From a bacterium D16-34 (GTDB lineage: Bacteria; Actinomycetota; Coriobacteriia; Coriobacteriales; Eggerthellaceae): a stretch of 64,000 nt of DNA. A program made the translations under genes and the position numbers. This document shows, piece by piece, positions 25,744 to 35,135 of this stretch; the stretch's first letter is position 1; each line of letters begins with the position of its first letter. The notes beneath the pieces are model-generated. The model was given only the letters and a program-made list of their open reading frames with translations, did no database searches and had not been told where the DNA came from. The stretch spans positions 1-64,000 of the forward strand of contig RAZB01000007.1 of NCBI GenBank assembly GCA_003612515.1, in the 5' to 3' direction.

Positions 25744-28056
25744 CTAGTAATCAAGCACGTTGTCAGATTGCTCGGTTGCTGCTTGTTCGTCTTTGGTTTG
25801 TTCGTCTTTGGTTTCTGTGACTTCTTCGCCCGATTGACCAGCCTTATCGCTTTTGTCCGAGGCGTTTTCCTCGCTCAATTTGCGAGATGCGCCACGCCCA
25901 CCAACCGTCGCAATCACAACACCGGCCATCAGCAAGAAGAAGCCTACCCACACTTCCGAAATAAGCGGGTTAACGCGAACATCCATGGCAAGTTCGCCAT
26001 CAGTGCTCATGCCGCGATATACCACAAACAAGTCTTCAGTCGGGAACCCAATAACGCTTGCAACAAGTTTTTGCTGCTGAGTAGATTGCACAAACTGAAT
26101 GGTCGGATCAACCGAACCAATAAAGTCACCATCACGATACACATCGAAGAAGACGCGATAAAAAATGTCATCGCCATTGGGATCTTGCACGACTTCGTTG
26201 CCGGTATAGGTCAACGTGAAGTCCTGAATAACCAGATCAGACGATGCAACATCGGTTTCTTCGTCGTAGCCTATATATTGAACGCGCTCGGTGACAAACA
26301 TCGACGAACCAATGAGACCCACCAAAATGATTGCCATACCAAAATGAGCTACAAAACCGCCCAATGCCGATGCGCGATGTGCGACCATGCCAACTAGCGC
26401 GCTTCCAATGCCACATGAATGCGCCGATTTGTGCGCATTGATTGCGCGACCAATCATAAACAGTGAATTAAAGAACAAAAGCGAAGCTACTAATAAGCCC
26501 ACAACAGTCAGACCGAGGTAATACCACGATGGCTGCATGGTTGAAAGCATCTCAACAGCAGACTCGTCATGAACAAGACCCTCAGCAGTGTAAGCTTGCG
26601 AGAGATAATAAGCCAGATTATCGTTATAGGTAGGCACGAGATATGCCACAAAATAAACCATCAGCACGGCAAAAAGCACAAGCGCACAAATTCCTGGAAC
26701 CTTCGCACGTTTCACAAACTGTTTGCCTTGCGTGCGGCGCCACCCTAAAAGCGGGCAGACTGCCAAAATGGCCAAATAGATGATACCGAGCGGGCGTGCG
26801 ATTGCGTCGAACGTGCCCGTTGAAACCTGCTGACCGCCAAACGGAAGCCAGGTCGGAAGCGCAGAGGCGATCGTTAGATATGCCAGCAAAATGGCGAAAA
26901 CCACCATGATGACGTTGTTGAAATAGTAGGCCGCATCGCGCGAAACCATGCTCTCAACTTCGTCATCACCGCTTTCAGCCGGACCAAACGATTTGCGACG
27001 AATGACAAGGCCGATAATGCCAACCACCAGCGATGCCACAATCAATACGCCGAAAAGCACTAAAGAAACCGGGTCGCCTTCAAAGGCATGAACCGACTGA
27101 ACCAAACCAGAGCGAGAAATAAACGTTCCAACGACAACAAACGCAAAGGTAAGACATGCGCACATAACGCTCCAGCGCTTAAAGGCACCACGCTGGCGAT
27201 ATACCGTAAAGGAGTGGATGAGCGCAACACCTACGATCCAAGAAAGCAAGCTGGCGTTTTCTACCGGATCCCAGCCCCAATAGCCGCCCCAGCCCAACAC
27301 GACATACGCCCACACGGCACCAAGGCCAATGCCGATACCTAAGAACAGCCATGAGAACAGCGCATATCGCTGAGAGCGAATTACCCATTCTTTTGAAGAG
27401 TCGTTCACGATAAGTGCGCCAACAGCATAAGCAAAGGGAATAGTAAGGCCAGCATAACCAACAAACAAAGTAGGAGGATGGATTGCCATTGCCCAATGCT
27501 CAAGCAGCGTATTCATGCCAAGCATGGAGGCCGCCGCCGTGAGCTGCCCGTTTGAACTAAAGTAACGCATGGGTGTTACGGTGAAGGGCATGTTGCTCTC
27601 AGAGAACAACAGCACGCCGACAAACGCCGCTAATACCAACTGCGCCACCATTAAAGCCATCGAGTCAAGTTTGCGCAATGCTTTGAGATTGCGAACAGCT
27701 ACAACCGCATTAAAGATTGCAATAAGCCATGCCCAGAAAAGCAGCGAGCCTTGACGCCCTGCCCATAAGCCCGAAAGCTTATACAACCAGGCAAATTCGC
27801 CAGAAGCATCACTGTGCTGATTCAAGACATACTCAATGGACATATCGCCACTGAAGAAGCAGTAGACCAAAATGCCACAACACAGCGTCAGCGCCAATGC
27901 CGAAACAATGGCTGCTACATGACCGCCCCACATGAGCGTGTCACCGGTGTGCGAAACCTTTTTGCGGCTCATCACATAACCTGCAAGCAAGCACACTACC
28001 GAAACGACAACGCCTGCGAATGCAACAAGCAAACCTATAAGACCAATGGTTGACAT
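25744..28056 (-). CDS. ccmF: Cytochrome c haem lyase CcmF
   Basis: The 770-aa polytopic protein attaches haem from holo-CcmE to apocytochromes. The WWD motif is WGGYWGWDPVENASLLSW near residue 256, with about 15 hydrophobic spans and a large periplasmic domain near residues 600-720. Length is above the 650 aa usual, mainly from a 45-residue Lys/Glu/Asp tail with a TKDEQ repeat that is probably cytoplasmic. No CcmG or CcmH follows. Confidence 0.94.
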   Translation of the reverse strand: MSTIGLIGLLVAFAGVVVSVVCLLAGYVMSRKKVSHTGDTLMWGGHVAAIVSALALTLCCGILVYCFFSGDMSIEYVLNQHSDASGEFAWLYKLSGLWAGRQGSLLFWAWLIAIFNAVVAVRNLKALRKLDSMALMVAQLVLAAFVGVLLFSESNMPFTVTPMRYFSSNGQLTAAASMLGMNTLLEHWAMAIHPPTLFVGYAGLTIPFAYAVGALIVNDSSKEWVIRSQRYALFSWLFLGIGIGLGAVWAYVVLGWGGYWGWDPVENASLLSWIVGVALIHSFTVYRQRGAFKRWSVMCACLTFAFVVVGTFISRSGLVQSVHAFEGDPVSLVLFGVLIVASLVVGIIGLVIRRKSFGPAESGDDEVESMVSRDAAYYFNNVIMVVFAILLAYLTIASALPTWLPFGGQQVSTGTFDAIARPLGIIYLAILAVCPLLGWRRTQGKQFVKRAKVPGICALVLFAVLMVYFVAYLVPTYNDNLAYYLSQAYTAEGLVHDESAVEMLSTMQPSWYYLGLTVVGLLVASLLFFNSLFMIGRAINAHKSAHSCGIGSALVGMVAHRASALGGFVAHFGMAIILVGLIGSSMFVTERVQYIGYDEETDVASSDLVIQDFTLTYTGNEVVQDPNGDDIFYRVFFDVYRDGDFIGSVDPTIQFVQSTQQQKLVASVIGFPTEDLFVVYRGMSTDGELAMDVRVNPLISEVWVGFFLLMAGVVIATVGGRGASRKLSEENASDKSDKAGQSGEEVTETKDEQTKDEQAATEQSDNVLDY

Positions 28057-28130
28057 AGTTGTGCCATACCTCCTCTAAGGCAAGACCACCTTTCAGGTTG
28101 CCTCACCATGACTTCCTTACTACTTGCTCC

Positions 28131-28796
28131 TTATTGCGGAAGCGCAACTTCTGTGGCTTCAAACTTTCCGTCGCTATTAACTGAACCAGTTACAACAACA
28201 GAAGAATCTTCTTGAATCTCATCTGATAGTGCGCCATCAAAAAGCACGGGGATTGAAGAGCCAGTTTCGGGATCAACGAGCACGAAGCGATCTCCCTCAC
28301 CTGCAGCTTTCAGGGTGCCCCCTTGCACATCTCCTACCACTTTAACCGGTTTGCCAACGATGTCATCTCCGTATTCCAAGAGTTGGAAAACCGGAAGCGC
28401 GTCGGTTGAATTCTCGTATTTCGATGGGCACTTGGTAACCAACTCAGATGCATTAAGCACGCCATCTTCGCCAATTTTGCCGGTGCAAATGGCAGTCACA
28501 TCGTTGCCAAACGTTGTAGACACGCCCCCAGCATAGCGAACGCGCAAGTGTTTTGAGGCGTCGCCATCGGGGTTATAAATATCGAACGTCAGCACGTTGT
28601 CGACTGTTTCATAAGAGTTTTCTACGACATTGCCGCTCACTTGAATCTTTTGATCAACCATATTTCCGTTGGTGGCCTCTTCAATAGAGACTGTTTTTGC
28701 GGAGCTTGATCCGCCAACAACTGCAAGCACAATAACGAGCACAATGACAATAACGCCAGTTACTGCAATCATGCGACGTTTCGTTTTGGTGTTCAT
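28131..28796 (-). CDS. ccmE: CcmE haem chaperone, Cys-type, double domain
   Basis: The 221-aa protein has an N-terminal anchor helix (10-29) and an OB-fold domain (about 35-125) ending in CPSKY at 123-127. That is the CXXXY form of the haem-binding motif known from archaea and Desulfovibrio in place of HXXXY. A second OB-like domain (about 138-221, VGKPVKVVGDVQGG... to the end) lacks the motif and looks like a duplication. It is first in the Ccm operon, with a very strong TGGAGGAGG ribosome site. Confidence 0.85.
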   Translation of the reverse strand: MNTKTKRRMIAVTGVIVIVLVIVLAVVGGSSSAKTVSIEEATNGNMVDQKIQVSGNVVENSYETVDNVLTFDIYNPDGDASKHLRVRYAGGVSTTFGNDVTAICTGKIGEDGVLNASELVTKCPSKYENSTDALPVFQLLEYGDDIVGKPVKVVGDVQGGTLKAAGEGDRFVLVDPETGSSIPVLFDGALSDEIQEDSSVVVTGSVNSDGKFEATEVALPQ

Positions 28797-28999
28797 TTCC
28801 CGCCTCCTCCAGCGAATGTAGTCAAACGCTTATTTTTACGCAGAGCGTCCGATAAACAAAACCTCAATGGACGAACTACAGATTATCCCCATGAAGGTAC
28901 AGCTATCTCCTAAAACCCCTTGTGCACCCAGTTAACTTACGCACACTTTACCTGTGCTATGTTGATATGATTACTCAGAATCTTGCCCCATAGTACAGA

Positions 29000-29031
29000 A
29001 ACCCACCTTAAGCTTTTACTTAAGGTGGGTT
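29000..29031 (-). terminator. Terminator after the multihaem cytochrome
   Basis: A perfect 13-bp stem (AACCCACCTTAAG/CTTAAGGTGGGTT) with a 6-nt loop lies 40 bp after the cytochrome stop. The minus-strand T run is short. It separates the cytochrome gene from ccmE. Confidence 0.7.
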
Positions 29032-29070
29032 CCCTCATTTGTAGCTAATAAACTCAGTTATAACTGAAGT

Positions 29071-29802
29071 TTATGCAGGCATGTTCAGCTTCTTCTCATC
29101 TGCCACTGAGATCCATCCCTCAGGAATTTCAGCGTCATTGTGGCATTGTGAGCACTCGTTAACAGAAGCGCGATGTGCCTTGTGGCAATCGCTGCACTCG
29201 TTAGCGCCGTGCTGAGCAACATGCGGGTTGCGCTCCATGTCAGCAGTCAATGCGATCAGGTCGTCACGCGTCATTGCGCCGCCGTCACCATTTGAGTGGC
29301 AAGCAGCATTCAGGCAGAACTCGTCAGCCGGAATACCACGAGCCTCAACGAGATCCTCGAGGCTGCGCTCTTCGAGCGGGTTGACATAGTTGCCAGTTAC
29401 CCAGTTCATACCTTCTGAAATCTGCTCGCTCAATTGCGGAACGTGGCAAGACATGCAAGTTGCACCTGCGCCGCCATCCTCAACTGAAGCCTTGTGTGTT
29501 ACAGCAAGCATTGAATGGGTATTTGAAACTTCGTTGCCCCACTTGTCAACACCAGTGGTGTTGTCGGCCTGGTCATACGTCTGGTTGTACGGATCCATTG
29601 GCGTATGGCAGATTGCGTTGCAGAAGCTAGGTTGCTCATGCCAAACCCAGAAGCCGGCACCGGCTGCAATCAAAACAACCACAACAATACCCACAACGAT
29701 AGGCCACTTTTTCTTACCCTTTTTGGGAGCGGCTTCCTTGGTTTTTGAGTCAGTTGAAGCAGTTGCCTCGGTGGCGGCTTCCACTTTGGTTTCTTCACTC
29801 AT
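29071..29802 (-). CDS. NrfH/NapC-like five-haem cytochrome c
   Basis: The 243-aa protein has a Lys/Glu-rich cytoplasmic tail, one membrane anchor (about 34-55) and five haem-binding motifs: CNAICH (CX3CH, residue 61), CMSCH (116), CLNAACH (CX4CH, 163), CSDCH (203) and CSQCH (217). The first is followed by TPMDPY, as in NrfH-type quinol oxidases where a methionine ligates haem 1. It would take electrons from menaquinol and pass them to exported reductases. Cgr1 of Eggerthella lenta belongs to this general type. The Ccm genes needed to mature it follow directly. Confidence 0.85.
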   Translation of the reverse strand: MSEETKVEAATEATASTDSKTKEAAPKKGKKKWPIVVGIVVVVLIAAGAGFWVWHEQPSFCNAICHTPMDPYNQTYDQADNTTGVDKWGNEVSNTHSMLAVTHKASVEDGGAGATCMSCHVPQLSEQISEGMNWVTGNYVNPLEERSLEDLVEARGIPADEFCLNAACHSNGDGGAMTRDDLIALTADMERNPHVAQHGANECSDCHKAHRASVNECSQCHNDAEIPEGWISVADEKKLNMPA

Positions 29803-30309
29803 AGCTCTGTAACCCCCTTTCGGTCTTTACTCTTCTAGCTTGTAGATTTATCCGAAGGATGAATTCTTCTCCAACCCACACTTACGGATTTACAAGCACT
29901 TTACCAAAAGCATCTTAACTGTCAACCTGAAAAAATCTATCACCCATTTAGGGGTAAATCTGAAAAATTGCCTTCACATCAAGAGGGGTATTACGATGAA
30001 ATTCGTCATTGTTCAGGAGTTTTATCAGCAAATACATTTCTTATTTTAACCAATTTATTATTCAGCGCAAAAACATTCGATACGCTTTTTTGCATGATTT
30101 CATATGCTATATCGAAAATTGTGACATTCTTTTAACGGGCAAAGAATGGTGCATTTCGGGAAGAAACTAAACGCATCGCACACAACAATGAGCGACTGTT
30201 CTCACAGGCACCTCAAAACAACCTTCAAATATCACCCACCAACAATCCACTAAACAATCATTGACAAAGCATATCTCAACCGCCAAAATAATTATTTGCA
30301 CATATACCT
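29803..30309. other. A+T-rich intergenic region
   Basis: About 500 bp between the divergent cytochrome gene and tRNA-Ala. No open frame or repeat worth calling is seen. It must hold the promoters of both, but no clear -35/-10 pair stands out. Confidence 0.5.
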
Positions 30310-30385
30310 GGGGCATTAGCTCAGCTGGGAGAGCGCGTGGTTCGCAATCACGAGGTCAGGGGTTCGATCCCCCTATGCTCCACCA
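30310..30385 (+). tRNA. tRNA-Ala (anticodon CGC)
   Basis: The acceptor arms GGGGCAT and ATGCTCC pair with the G3:U70 wobble that marks alanine tRNAs. The D arm is GCTCAGCTGGGAGAGC, the anticodon loop TTCGCAA gives CGC, the T arm is CAGGGGTTCGATCCCC, and CCA is encoded. All arms are intact. Confidence 0.97.
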
Positions 30386-30395
30386 GGACTTTCAA

Positions 30396-30422
30396 GAAGC
30401 TCTCATACTGAGGGCTTCTTTT
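30396..30422 (+). terminator. Terminator after tRNA-Ala
   Basis: A 9-bp stem (GAAGCTCTC/GAGGGCTTC, one G-T pair) with loop ATACT is followed by TTTT. Confidence 0.75.
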
Positions 30423-30451
30423 ACTATGATTCATATATTTAAGGGAATGCT

Positions 30452-31459
30452 ATGCCTACCATCGTAATGACTGACAATGACTTTGGCGATAGCTCATTTG
30501 AACGCGCCATGGTTGAAGCGGCCAATATCACCTTTGTAAGTGCTGCAGATGAAACCTCGCTGCCGATGACTGAACTTCGACAGCCAAAACAGCTCATTAA
30601 GAGCTTGGCCGAGGCAGATGGTGCCATCGCATCTTATGGAAACTACACCTCAGAAGTATTTAAGGCATGTCCCAAACTCAAAGTTGTCTCTAAAACAGGC
30701 ACCGGCGTAGACAATATCGACGTCACCAGTGCCAGCGCTTGCAAAACAGCAGTTTGCAACGTGCCAGGCTATGGCACCGAAGTGGTATCTGATCATGCAA
30801 TAGCGCTCGCGCTCACTTCTATTCGCCGCATTAACGAAATTGACGCTGATATGCACAACAACGTCTGGGATTTTCGCCAACATCGACCACTTGGGCAAAT
30901 CAGCGGACGGACCTTTGGGGTTGTTGGGTTTGGCGCAATTGGTAAAGCATGTGCGCGCAAAGCTGCTGGTCTTGGGTTTAAGGTTGTCGTATGGGATCGC
31001 TCAGCCACACCGGGTACTACAACTCAAGAAGGCTATCCCTGCTTGGAGCTTGAGCAGCTCCTTGCACAGGTAGACGTCGTTAGCTTTCATGTGGCGCTTA
31101 CCCCGCAAACTCACCACTTGCTCAATGCTGATAATCTTGCACTCTTAAAGCCAGATTGCATTGTGGTGAACACCTCACGCGGAGCTGTCGTAGACACCGT
31201 CGCGCTTGCAGAGGCGCTCAACGCCAACAAACTTTGGGGCGCAGCGCTGGATGTATTCGAAGAAGAGCCCCTGTCACCAGAGGCTCCTATTCGTCACGCA
31301 AAGCATACGGTCTTAACCTCGCATGCTGCATATTGGTCAGAAGAATCTATTGTCGAACTACGCAGGCGCTGCACGCAAAACGCCATCGATGTGGTGCTTG
31401 GCAAAACACCACAAAATTGCGTCAACCCAGAAGTGCTTCAAGCGGCGTGGGCGAAGTAA
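30452..31459 (+). CDS. D-isomer-specific 2-hydroxyacid dehydrogenase
   Basis: The 335-aa NAD-dependent protein resembles short phosphoglycerate dehydrogenases. It has KTGTGVDNIDV, the Rossmann loop FGVVGFGAIGKACARKAAGLG, the catalytic arginine in VNTSRGAVVDTVAL, the glutamate in DVFEEEPL, and the histidine in LTSHAAYWSEES. It lacks the regulatory domains of long SerA, so 3-phosphoglycerate or another 2-hydroxyacid could be the substrate. AAGGGA precedes the ATG. It meets icd tail to tail with no gap. Confidence 0.88.
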   Translation: MPTIVMTDNDFGDSSFERAMVEAANITFVSAADETSLPMTELRQPKQLIKSLAEADGAIASYGNYTSEVFKACPKLKVVSKTGTGVDNIDVTSASACKTAVCNVPGYGTEVVSDHAIALALTSIRRINEIDADMHNNVWDFRQHRPLGQISGRTFGVVGFGAIGKACARKAAGLGFKVVVWDRSATPGTTTQEGYPCLELEQLLAQVDVVSFHVALTPQTHHLLNADNLALLKPDCIVVNTSRGAVVDTVALAEALNANKLWGAALDVFEEEPLSPEAPIRHAKHTVLTSHAAYWSEESIVELRRRCTQNAIDVVLGKTPQNCVNPEVLQAAWAK

Positions 31460-32671
31460 CTACTGCAATGCAATCGCCAAACGCTTCGCAACCGCTTTAA
31501 TAAAGTCGCTTGTTGAAAGCGTCTTCGGATTTTCAAGCGTTGTGATGCGTGCCAAGTCGCCGGTCATTTCGCCATCTTCAATGGTTCCCAACGTTGCAGC
31601 TTCGAGCTGGTTTGCAAAATTTACTAGCTCCGGCAACTCATCAAGCTCACCACGCTTGCGCAAAGCGCCGCTCCACGCAAAGATGGTAGCAACCGAATTC
31701 GTAGAGGTAACTTGTCCCTCGAGATGTTTGTAATAGTGACGCTGTACCGTACCATGCGCGGCTTCGTACTCATATACGCCAGACGGAGAAACCAACACTG
31801 ACGTCATCATAGCCAGTGAGCCAAATGCAGACGAAACCATGTCGCTCATAACGTCGCCGTCATAGTTTTTGCACGCCCAGATAAAGCCGCCATCAGCTTT
31901 CATAACGCGAGCAACAGCATCATCGATGAGCGTGTAGAAATACTCGATGCCAGCTTGGGCAAAGCGCTCAGCATAATCGCGGTCGAATACCTCTTGGAAA
32001 ATGTCTTTGAAACGATGGTCGTAAATCTTAGAGATCGTGTCTTTGGTGGCAAACCATAAATCTTGCTGCGTATCAAGCGCATATTCAAAGCAGCTTCGCG
32101 CAAAGCTTTCAATGGAAGCGTCAAGGTTATGCATGCCTTGCACAACACCAGGACCTTCAAAAGCAAAGACAACTTCGCGCTTTTCGCTTCCATCGGCGCC
32201 GGTATATACCAACTCGACCGTGCCCGGACCTTCCACGCGCATCTCAGTATTTTTGTAAACGTCACCATAAGCATGACGAGCAATAGTAATTGGCTTTGTC
32301 CAGTTACGAACACAAGGCTCGATGCAATTTACCACGATAGGCGTGCGAAATACCGTGCCGTCAAGCATCGCACGGATCGTGCCGTTGGGGCTTTTCCACA
32401 TTTGTTTTAGGTCATATTCGCTCATACGTGCCGCATTCGGCGTGATAGTGGCACATTTCACCGCAACACCCAAGCGCTTCGTAGCTTCGGCCGATTCGAT
32501 GGTCACTTGATCATCGGTGGCATTGCGATACTCTAAGCCAAGGTCAAAGTACTCGGTCTTCAGATCTACAAACGGACAAATGAGATCGTCTTTGATCATT
32601 TGCCAGATGATACGAGTCATCTCGTCGCCATCCATCTCAACTAACGGAGTTTTCATCTCGATCTTAGCCAT
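31460..32671 (-). CDS. icd: Isocitrate dehydrogenase (NADP-type)
   Basis: The 403-aa product matches the eukaryotic-like homodimeric NADP isocitrate dehydrogenases ([21 protein letters not shown] start; [17 protein letters not shown] substrate loop; [37 protein letters not shown] coenzyme region). It converts isocitrate to 2-oxoglutarate. The ATG at 32671 has a strong AAGGAG 4 nt upstream; the open frame continues to 32728 but without homology. Confidence 0.96.
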   Translation of the reverse strand: MAKIEMKTPLVEMDGDEMTRIIWQMIKDDLICPFVDLKTEYFDLGLEYRNATDDQVTIESAEATKRLGVAVKCATITPNAARMSEYDLKQMWKSPNGTIRAMLDGTVFRTPIVVNCIEPCVRNWTKPITIARHAYGDVYKNTEMRVEGPGTVELVYTGADGSEKREVVFAFEGPGVVQGMHNLDASIESFARSCFEYALDTQQDLWFATKDTISKIYDHRFKDIFQEVFDRDYAERFAQAGIEYFYTLIDDAVARVMKADGGFIWACKNYDGDVMSDMVSSAFGSLAMMTSVLVSPSGVYEYEAAHGTVQRHYYKHLEGQVTSTNSVATIFAWSGALRKRGELDELPELVNFANQLEAATLGTIEDGEMTGDLARITTLENPKTLSTSDFIKAVAKRLAIALQ

Positions 32672-33192
32672 GGTGCTCCTTTGCCTTAGTGCCCGAGTCA
32701 AACGATAAAACTGTCGAGCCCAACCCAATTTAAGCTACGTTGTTGCATATTGCATGCAGCTTAAAATCTTATCAAACAAATGATGGTCTATAGTAACCCG
32801 CAAAATAAACATAAGCATCACCGTTTCGATAGGTAACCTAGATTTAGCATTTGTTTGCATGATCAAATTTCACGAATAAAATGCTACAAATTTAGTGCTT
32901 TTTATGGTCTGTAGTGGGGTTTTGTAAAAGCATTTTCGATCACAAATAACAAATTTCGTCAAGTCTGTCAGCTTACGAGTAACTTTCCCGCACTGCCAAG
33001 GTTAACTTAATCTCTTATTTATAAGTAGCCACCTGGTATTTCGTTCACAAAATATTTCGTAAAATGGGGTTGAAATGTCATCAATTTTTATTGTAGTTTG
33101 TTACCAAGCTGTTGACGAAGATACCATAAGCAACCCTTCGACATAAGCTCATTGCATATTGTCCATGACATAAGAGAGGGGGACAAAACTAA
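32672..33192. other. A+T-rich spacer with short direct repeats
   Basis: This 520-bp stretch is clearly richer in A+T than its surroundings and has no gene. ATGGTCTATAGT at about 32785 and ATGGTCTGTAGT at about 32905 are near-identical 12-bp words about 120 bp apart. AAATTTCG-type words recur. It precedes the 67-aa small gene and icd, so regulation of either is possible. Confidence 0.45.
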
Positions 33193-33396
33193 ATGAGTGC
33201 TACCACCGATTGCGATTTGAATCGCCGCATTATTGCCGTTTCACGTTTCATCGGCTCCTTTTTTAGCGACGATTCCCCTGCTTGCGAAGAGCAACACTCT
33301 GCAGGTGAAGAATTCACGTGCGATACCGCTCTTCGCCATGTGGCAAAGCAATCAGAGAAAGCATGTTCTCGTCTGGCAAAGCATGCGCACAATTAA
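33193..33396 (+). CDS. Small protein, 67 aa, unknown
   Basis: The family was not recognised. The product has the N terminus MSATTDCDLNRRIIAVSRFIG, three cysteines, and an acidic middle, with no membrane helix. Support for it being real: a GAGAGGGGG ribosome site about 10 nt before the ATG, a dedicated strong terminator 60 bp after the stop, and a long promoter region before it. The frame on the opposite strand is also open, so this rests mainly on the signals around it. Confidence 0.5.
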   Translation: MSATTDCDLNRRIIAVSRFIGSFFSDDSPACEEQHSAGEEFTCDTALRHVAKQSEKACSRLAKHAHN

Positions 33397-33457
33397 CGCT
33401 TACGTCAGCTCAAACTCGGAACAGTCAAACAAAGCAACTGATCAACATGCTTTCATT

Positions 33458-33490
33458 AAACCCCTCTTGAGGCTAGAGGGGTTTCTTTTT
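33458..33490 (+). terminator. Strong intrinsic terminator
   Basis: A 9-bp perfect stem (AAACCCCTC/GAGGGGTTT), loop TTGAGGCTA, then CTTTTT. It ends the transcript of the 67-aa gene before apbE. Confidence 0.9.
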
Positions 33491-33514
33491 GCTGTCGTAG
33501 CGTTTTAAGACGGG

Positions 33515-33520
33515 TATACT
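33515..33520 (+). promoter_or_regulatory. Candidate -10 element of apbE
   Basis: TATACT ends 7 bp before the apbE ATG, so the message would be leaderless. The context GGTATACTAAGC is identical to that before the CapA-like gene at 57.09 kb. Confidence 0.45.
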
Positions 33521-33527
33521 AAGCATC

Positions 33528-34505
33528 ATGGATACTTCGCAAAACACCCAAGATGAAATCCCTTATGAGGATTACTGCCAAACTACCGGCCCAAATGATG
33601 CCGGCATGATCACGCAGCAATTTCTTGCATTCAACACCGTCATAACGCTGCAGGCTTTTGGCCAGCCCGATCAGGTGTTATCCGCGTTTGAAAAAGCTCG
33701 CGCGCAATGTCGGATCTACGAGCGTCTTTTTTCGCGCACGCTTGCTCACTCCGACATCGCACGCATCAATAATGCACACGGAGCCCCTGTTGCCATCAGC
33801 AACGAAACCGCCGACCTCATTGAAGCGGCGCTTTACTATTGCCAGCAATCAGACGGTCTTTTCGACATCACCATCGGAAAGGCAAGTGCGCTTTGGGACT
33901 TCCATGAGGGGGTTGTCGCACCACAAGATGCTTTATCAGAGGCGCTATCGCACGTAAATTGGAGAGCGGTGCATGTTGAGCACACCGAGCAAGGCGCACG
34001 TGCATATCTTGATGATCCTTGCGCAGCACTTGACTTAGGCGGCATCGCAAAAGGCTGGATGGCCGACCGGCTCACCGAGCTACTAGAAGGCGAAGGCTTG
34101 TGTGATTTCATCGTCAACTTAGGTGGCAATGTCGTTGTGCGTGGCAAAAAGCCTGATGGGCAGCTGTGGCGCGTAGGGCTGCAAGATCCGTTCGACAAGA
34201 CTGGCATCGTTGGAGGCATAGTGCTTGCGGATTCATCGGCGGTTACGAGTGGCACCTACGAACGCAGTTTTGTCCGGAATGGCACAACCTACCATCACAT
34301 TCTTGACCCCAAAACCGGCTATCCGGTTGACACCGATGCGGCCGGCGTGACGGTCATCACCAAAAACTCTTTAGATGCCGAGGGCTATTCAACCACGCTT
34401 TTGGCGCTTGGCATTAAACGCGGGCTTGCATTTGCCCAGGATCATCCCGAGATCATCAACGTCTTTTTCGTAGACCAAAACAAGCATATCGAGAGCTTGC
34501 GATAA
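33528..34505 (+). CDS. apbE: FAD:protein FMN transferase
   Basis: The 325-aa ApbE-family enzyme links FMN from FAD to threonine in exported flavoproteins. It has ALDLGGIAKGWMADRL, the FAD-contact NLGGNVVVRGKKPDG, SSAVTSGTYERSF and HILDPKTGYPVD. No classic signal peptide or lipobox is seen, so it may act in the cytoplasm or be exported from a start missed here. No FMN_bind domain protein is encoded in the window, so its target lies elsewhere. Confidence 0.93.
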   Translation: MDTSQNTQDEIPYEDYCQTTGPNDAGMITQQFLAFNTVITLQAFGQPDQVLSAFEKARAQCRIYERLFSRTLAHSDIARINNAHGAPVAISNETADLIEAALYYCQQSDGLFDITIGKASALWDFHEGVVAPQDALSEALSHVNWRAVHVEHTEQGARAYLDDPCAALDLGGIAKGWMADRLTELLEGEGLCDFIVNLGGNVVVRGKKPDGQLWRVGLQDPFDKTGIVGGIVLADSSAVTSGTYERSFVRNGTTYHHILDPKTGYPVDTDAAGVTVITKNSLDAEGYSTTLLALGIKRGLAFAQDHPEIINVFFVDQNKHIESLR

Positions 34506-34635
34506 ATGTGGGCTCCCCTTCGACAACGCGAAAGAGAGCCCCAAAGCTCTATATATGTAGTTTGTCAGACGAGGCCTTAAAAAGGTTTCAACTCTAAAGT
34601 GTGGGCCCAAAGGTATCAGCCCAAAGGTGTCAGCC

Positions 34636-34983
34636 CTAGGACAAAACCGTTTCTTCTTCGTCCTCTTCAACGATCTCGGTGAAATCTGCACCTAACACAT
34701 CATTTTCCGGAATGAACGGCTCAAAAAGCGGTTCGCCATTTTGCGAAAGCTCAACCATGCCAGTCAAAACGTCTACATATTGATAAGATTGGCGCGCTGT
34801 GCGTCCGCGCTTACGATCAACTTCCATAATAAACAGCTGTGGATGCACCTGCATCAATACGCCTTCGCTCTCGATAATTTTCGAGCGACCCATATTGGCG
34901 CGTACCTTTAAACGCTGCCCAACAAAATCATCAAGCGTGTCATGAATGGAGTCTACGATTTTTGCTTGCTTCGCTAAATCCAT
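34636..34983 (-). CDS. veg: Veg family protein
   Basis: The 115-aa product matches the Veg family of Gram-positive bacteria: LDDFVGQRLKVRANMGRSKIIESEGVLMQVHPQLFIMEV, then QSYQYVDVLTGMVELS. Veg is a small protein with an OB-like fold that influences biofilm genes in Bacillus; its molecular action is unclear. The acidic tail (EEDEEETVLS) is extra. ATG 34983 is preferred, with GAGG 9 nt upstream, over 34998. Confidence 0.88.
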   Translation of the reverse strand: MDLAKQAKIVDSIHDTLDDFVGQRLKVRANMGRSKIIESEGVLMQVHPQLFIMEVDRKRGRTARQSYQYVDVLTGMVELSQNGEPLFEPFIPENDVLGADFTEIVEEDEEETVLS

Positions 34984-35135
34984 GCTCGGTATCCTCATAA
35001 TGGTTTCGGTTACAGTGATAACGGCTCAAAATTTTATCACGTCAGTCAAGCTTCTACATAATCTGCAAATTTGCGCCATCTTTTGCGCAAACCTGACAAG
35101 GTTACTAATCAAAGCAATGACTATGCGATGTACAC

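Noticed and set aside
34506-34560. GGGCTC/GAGCCC inverted repeat after apbE as a terminator
   Set aside because: The stem is 6 bp with a 20-nt loop and no T run on the plus strand.
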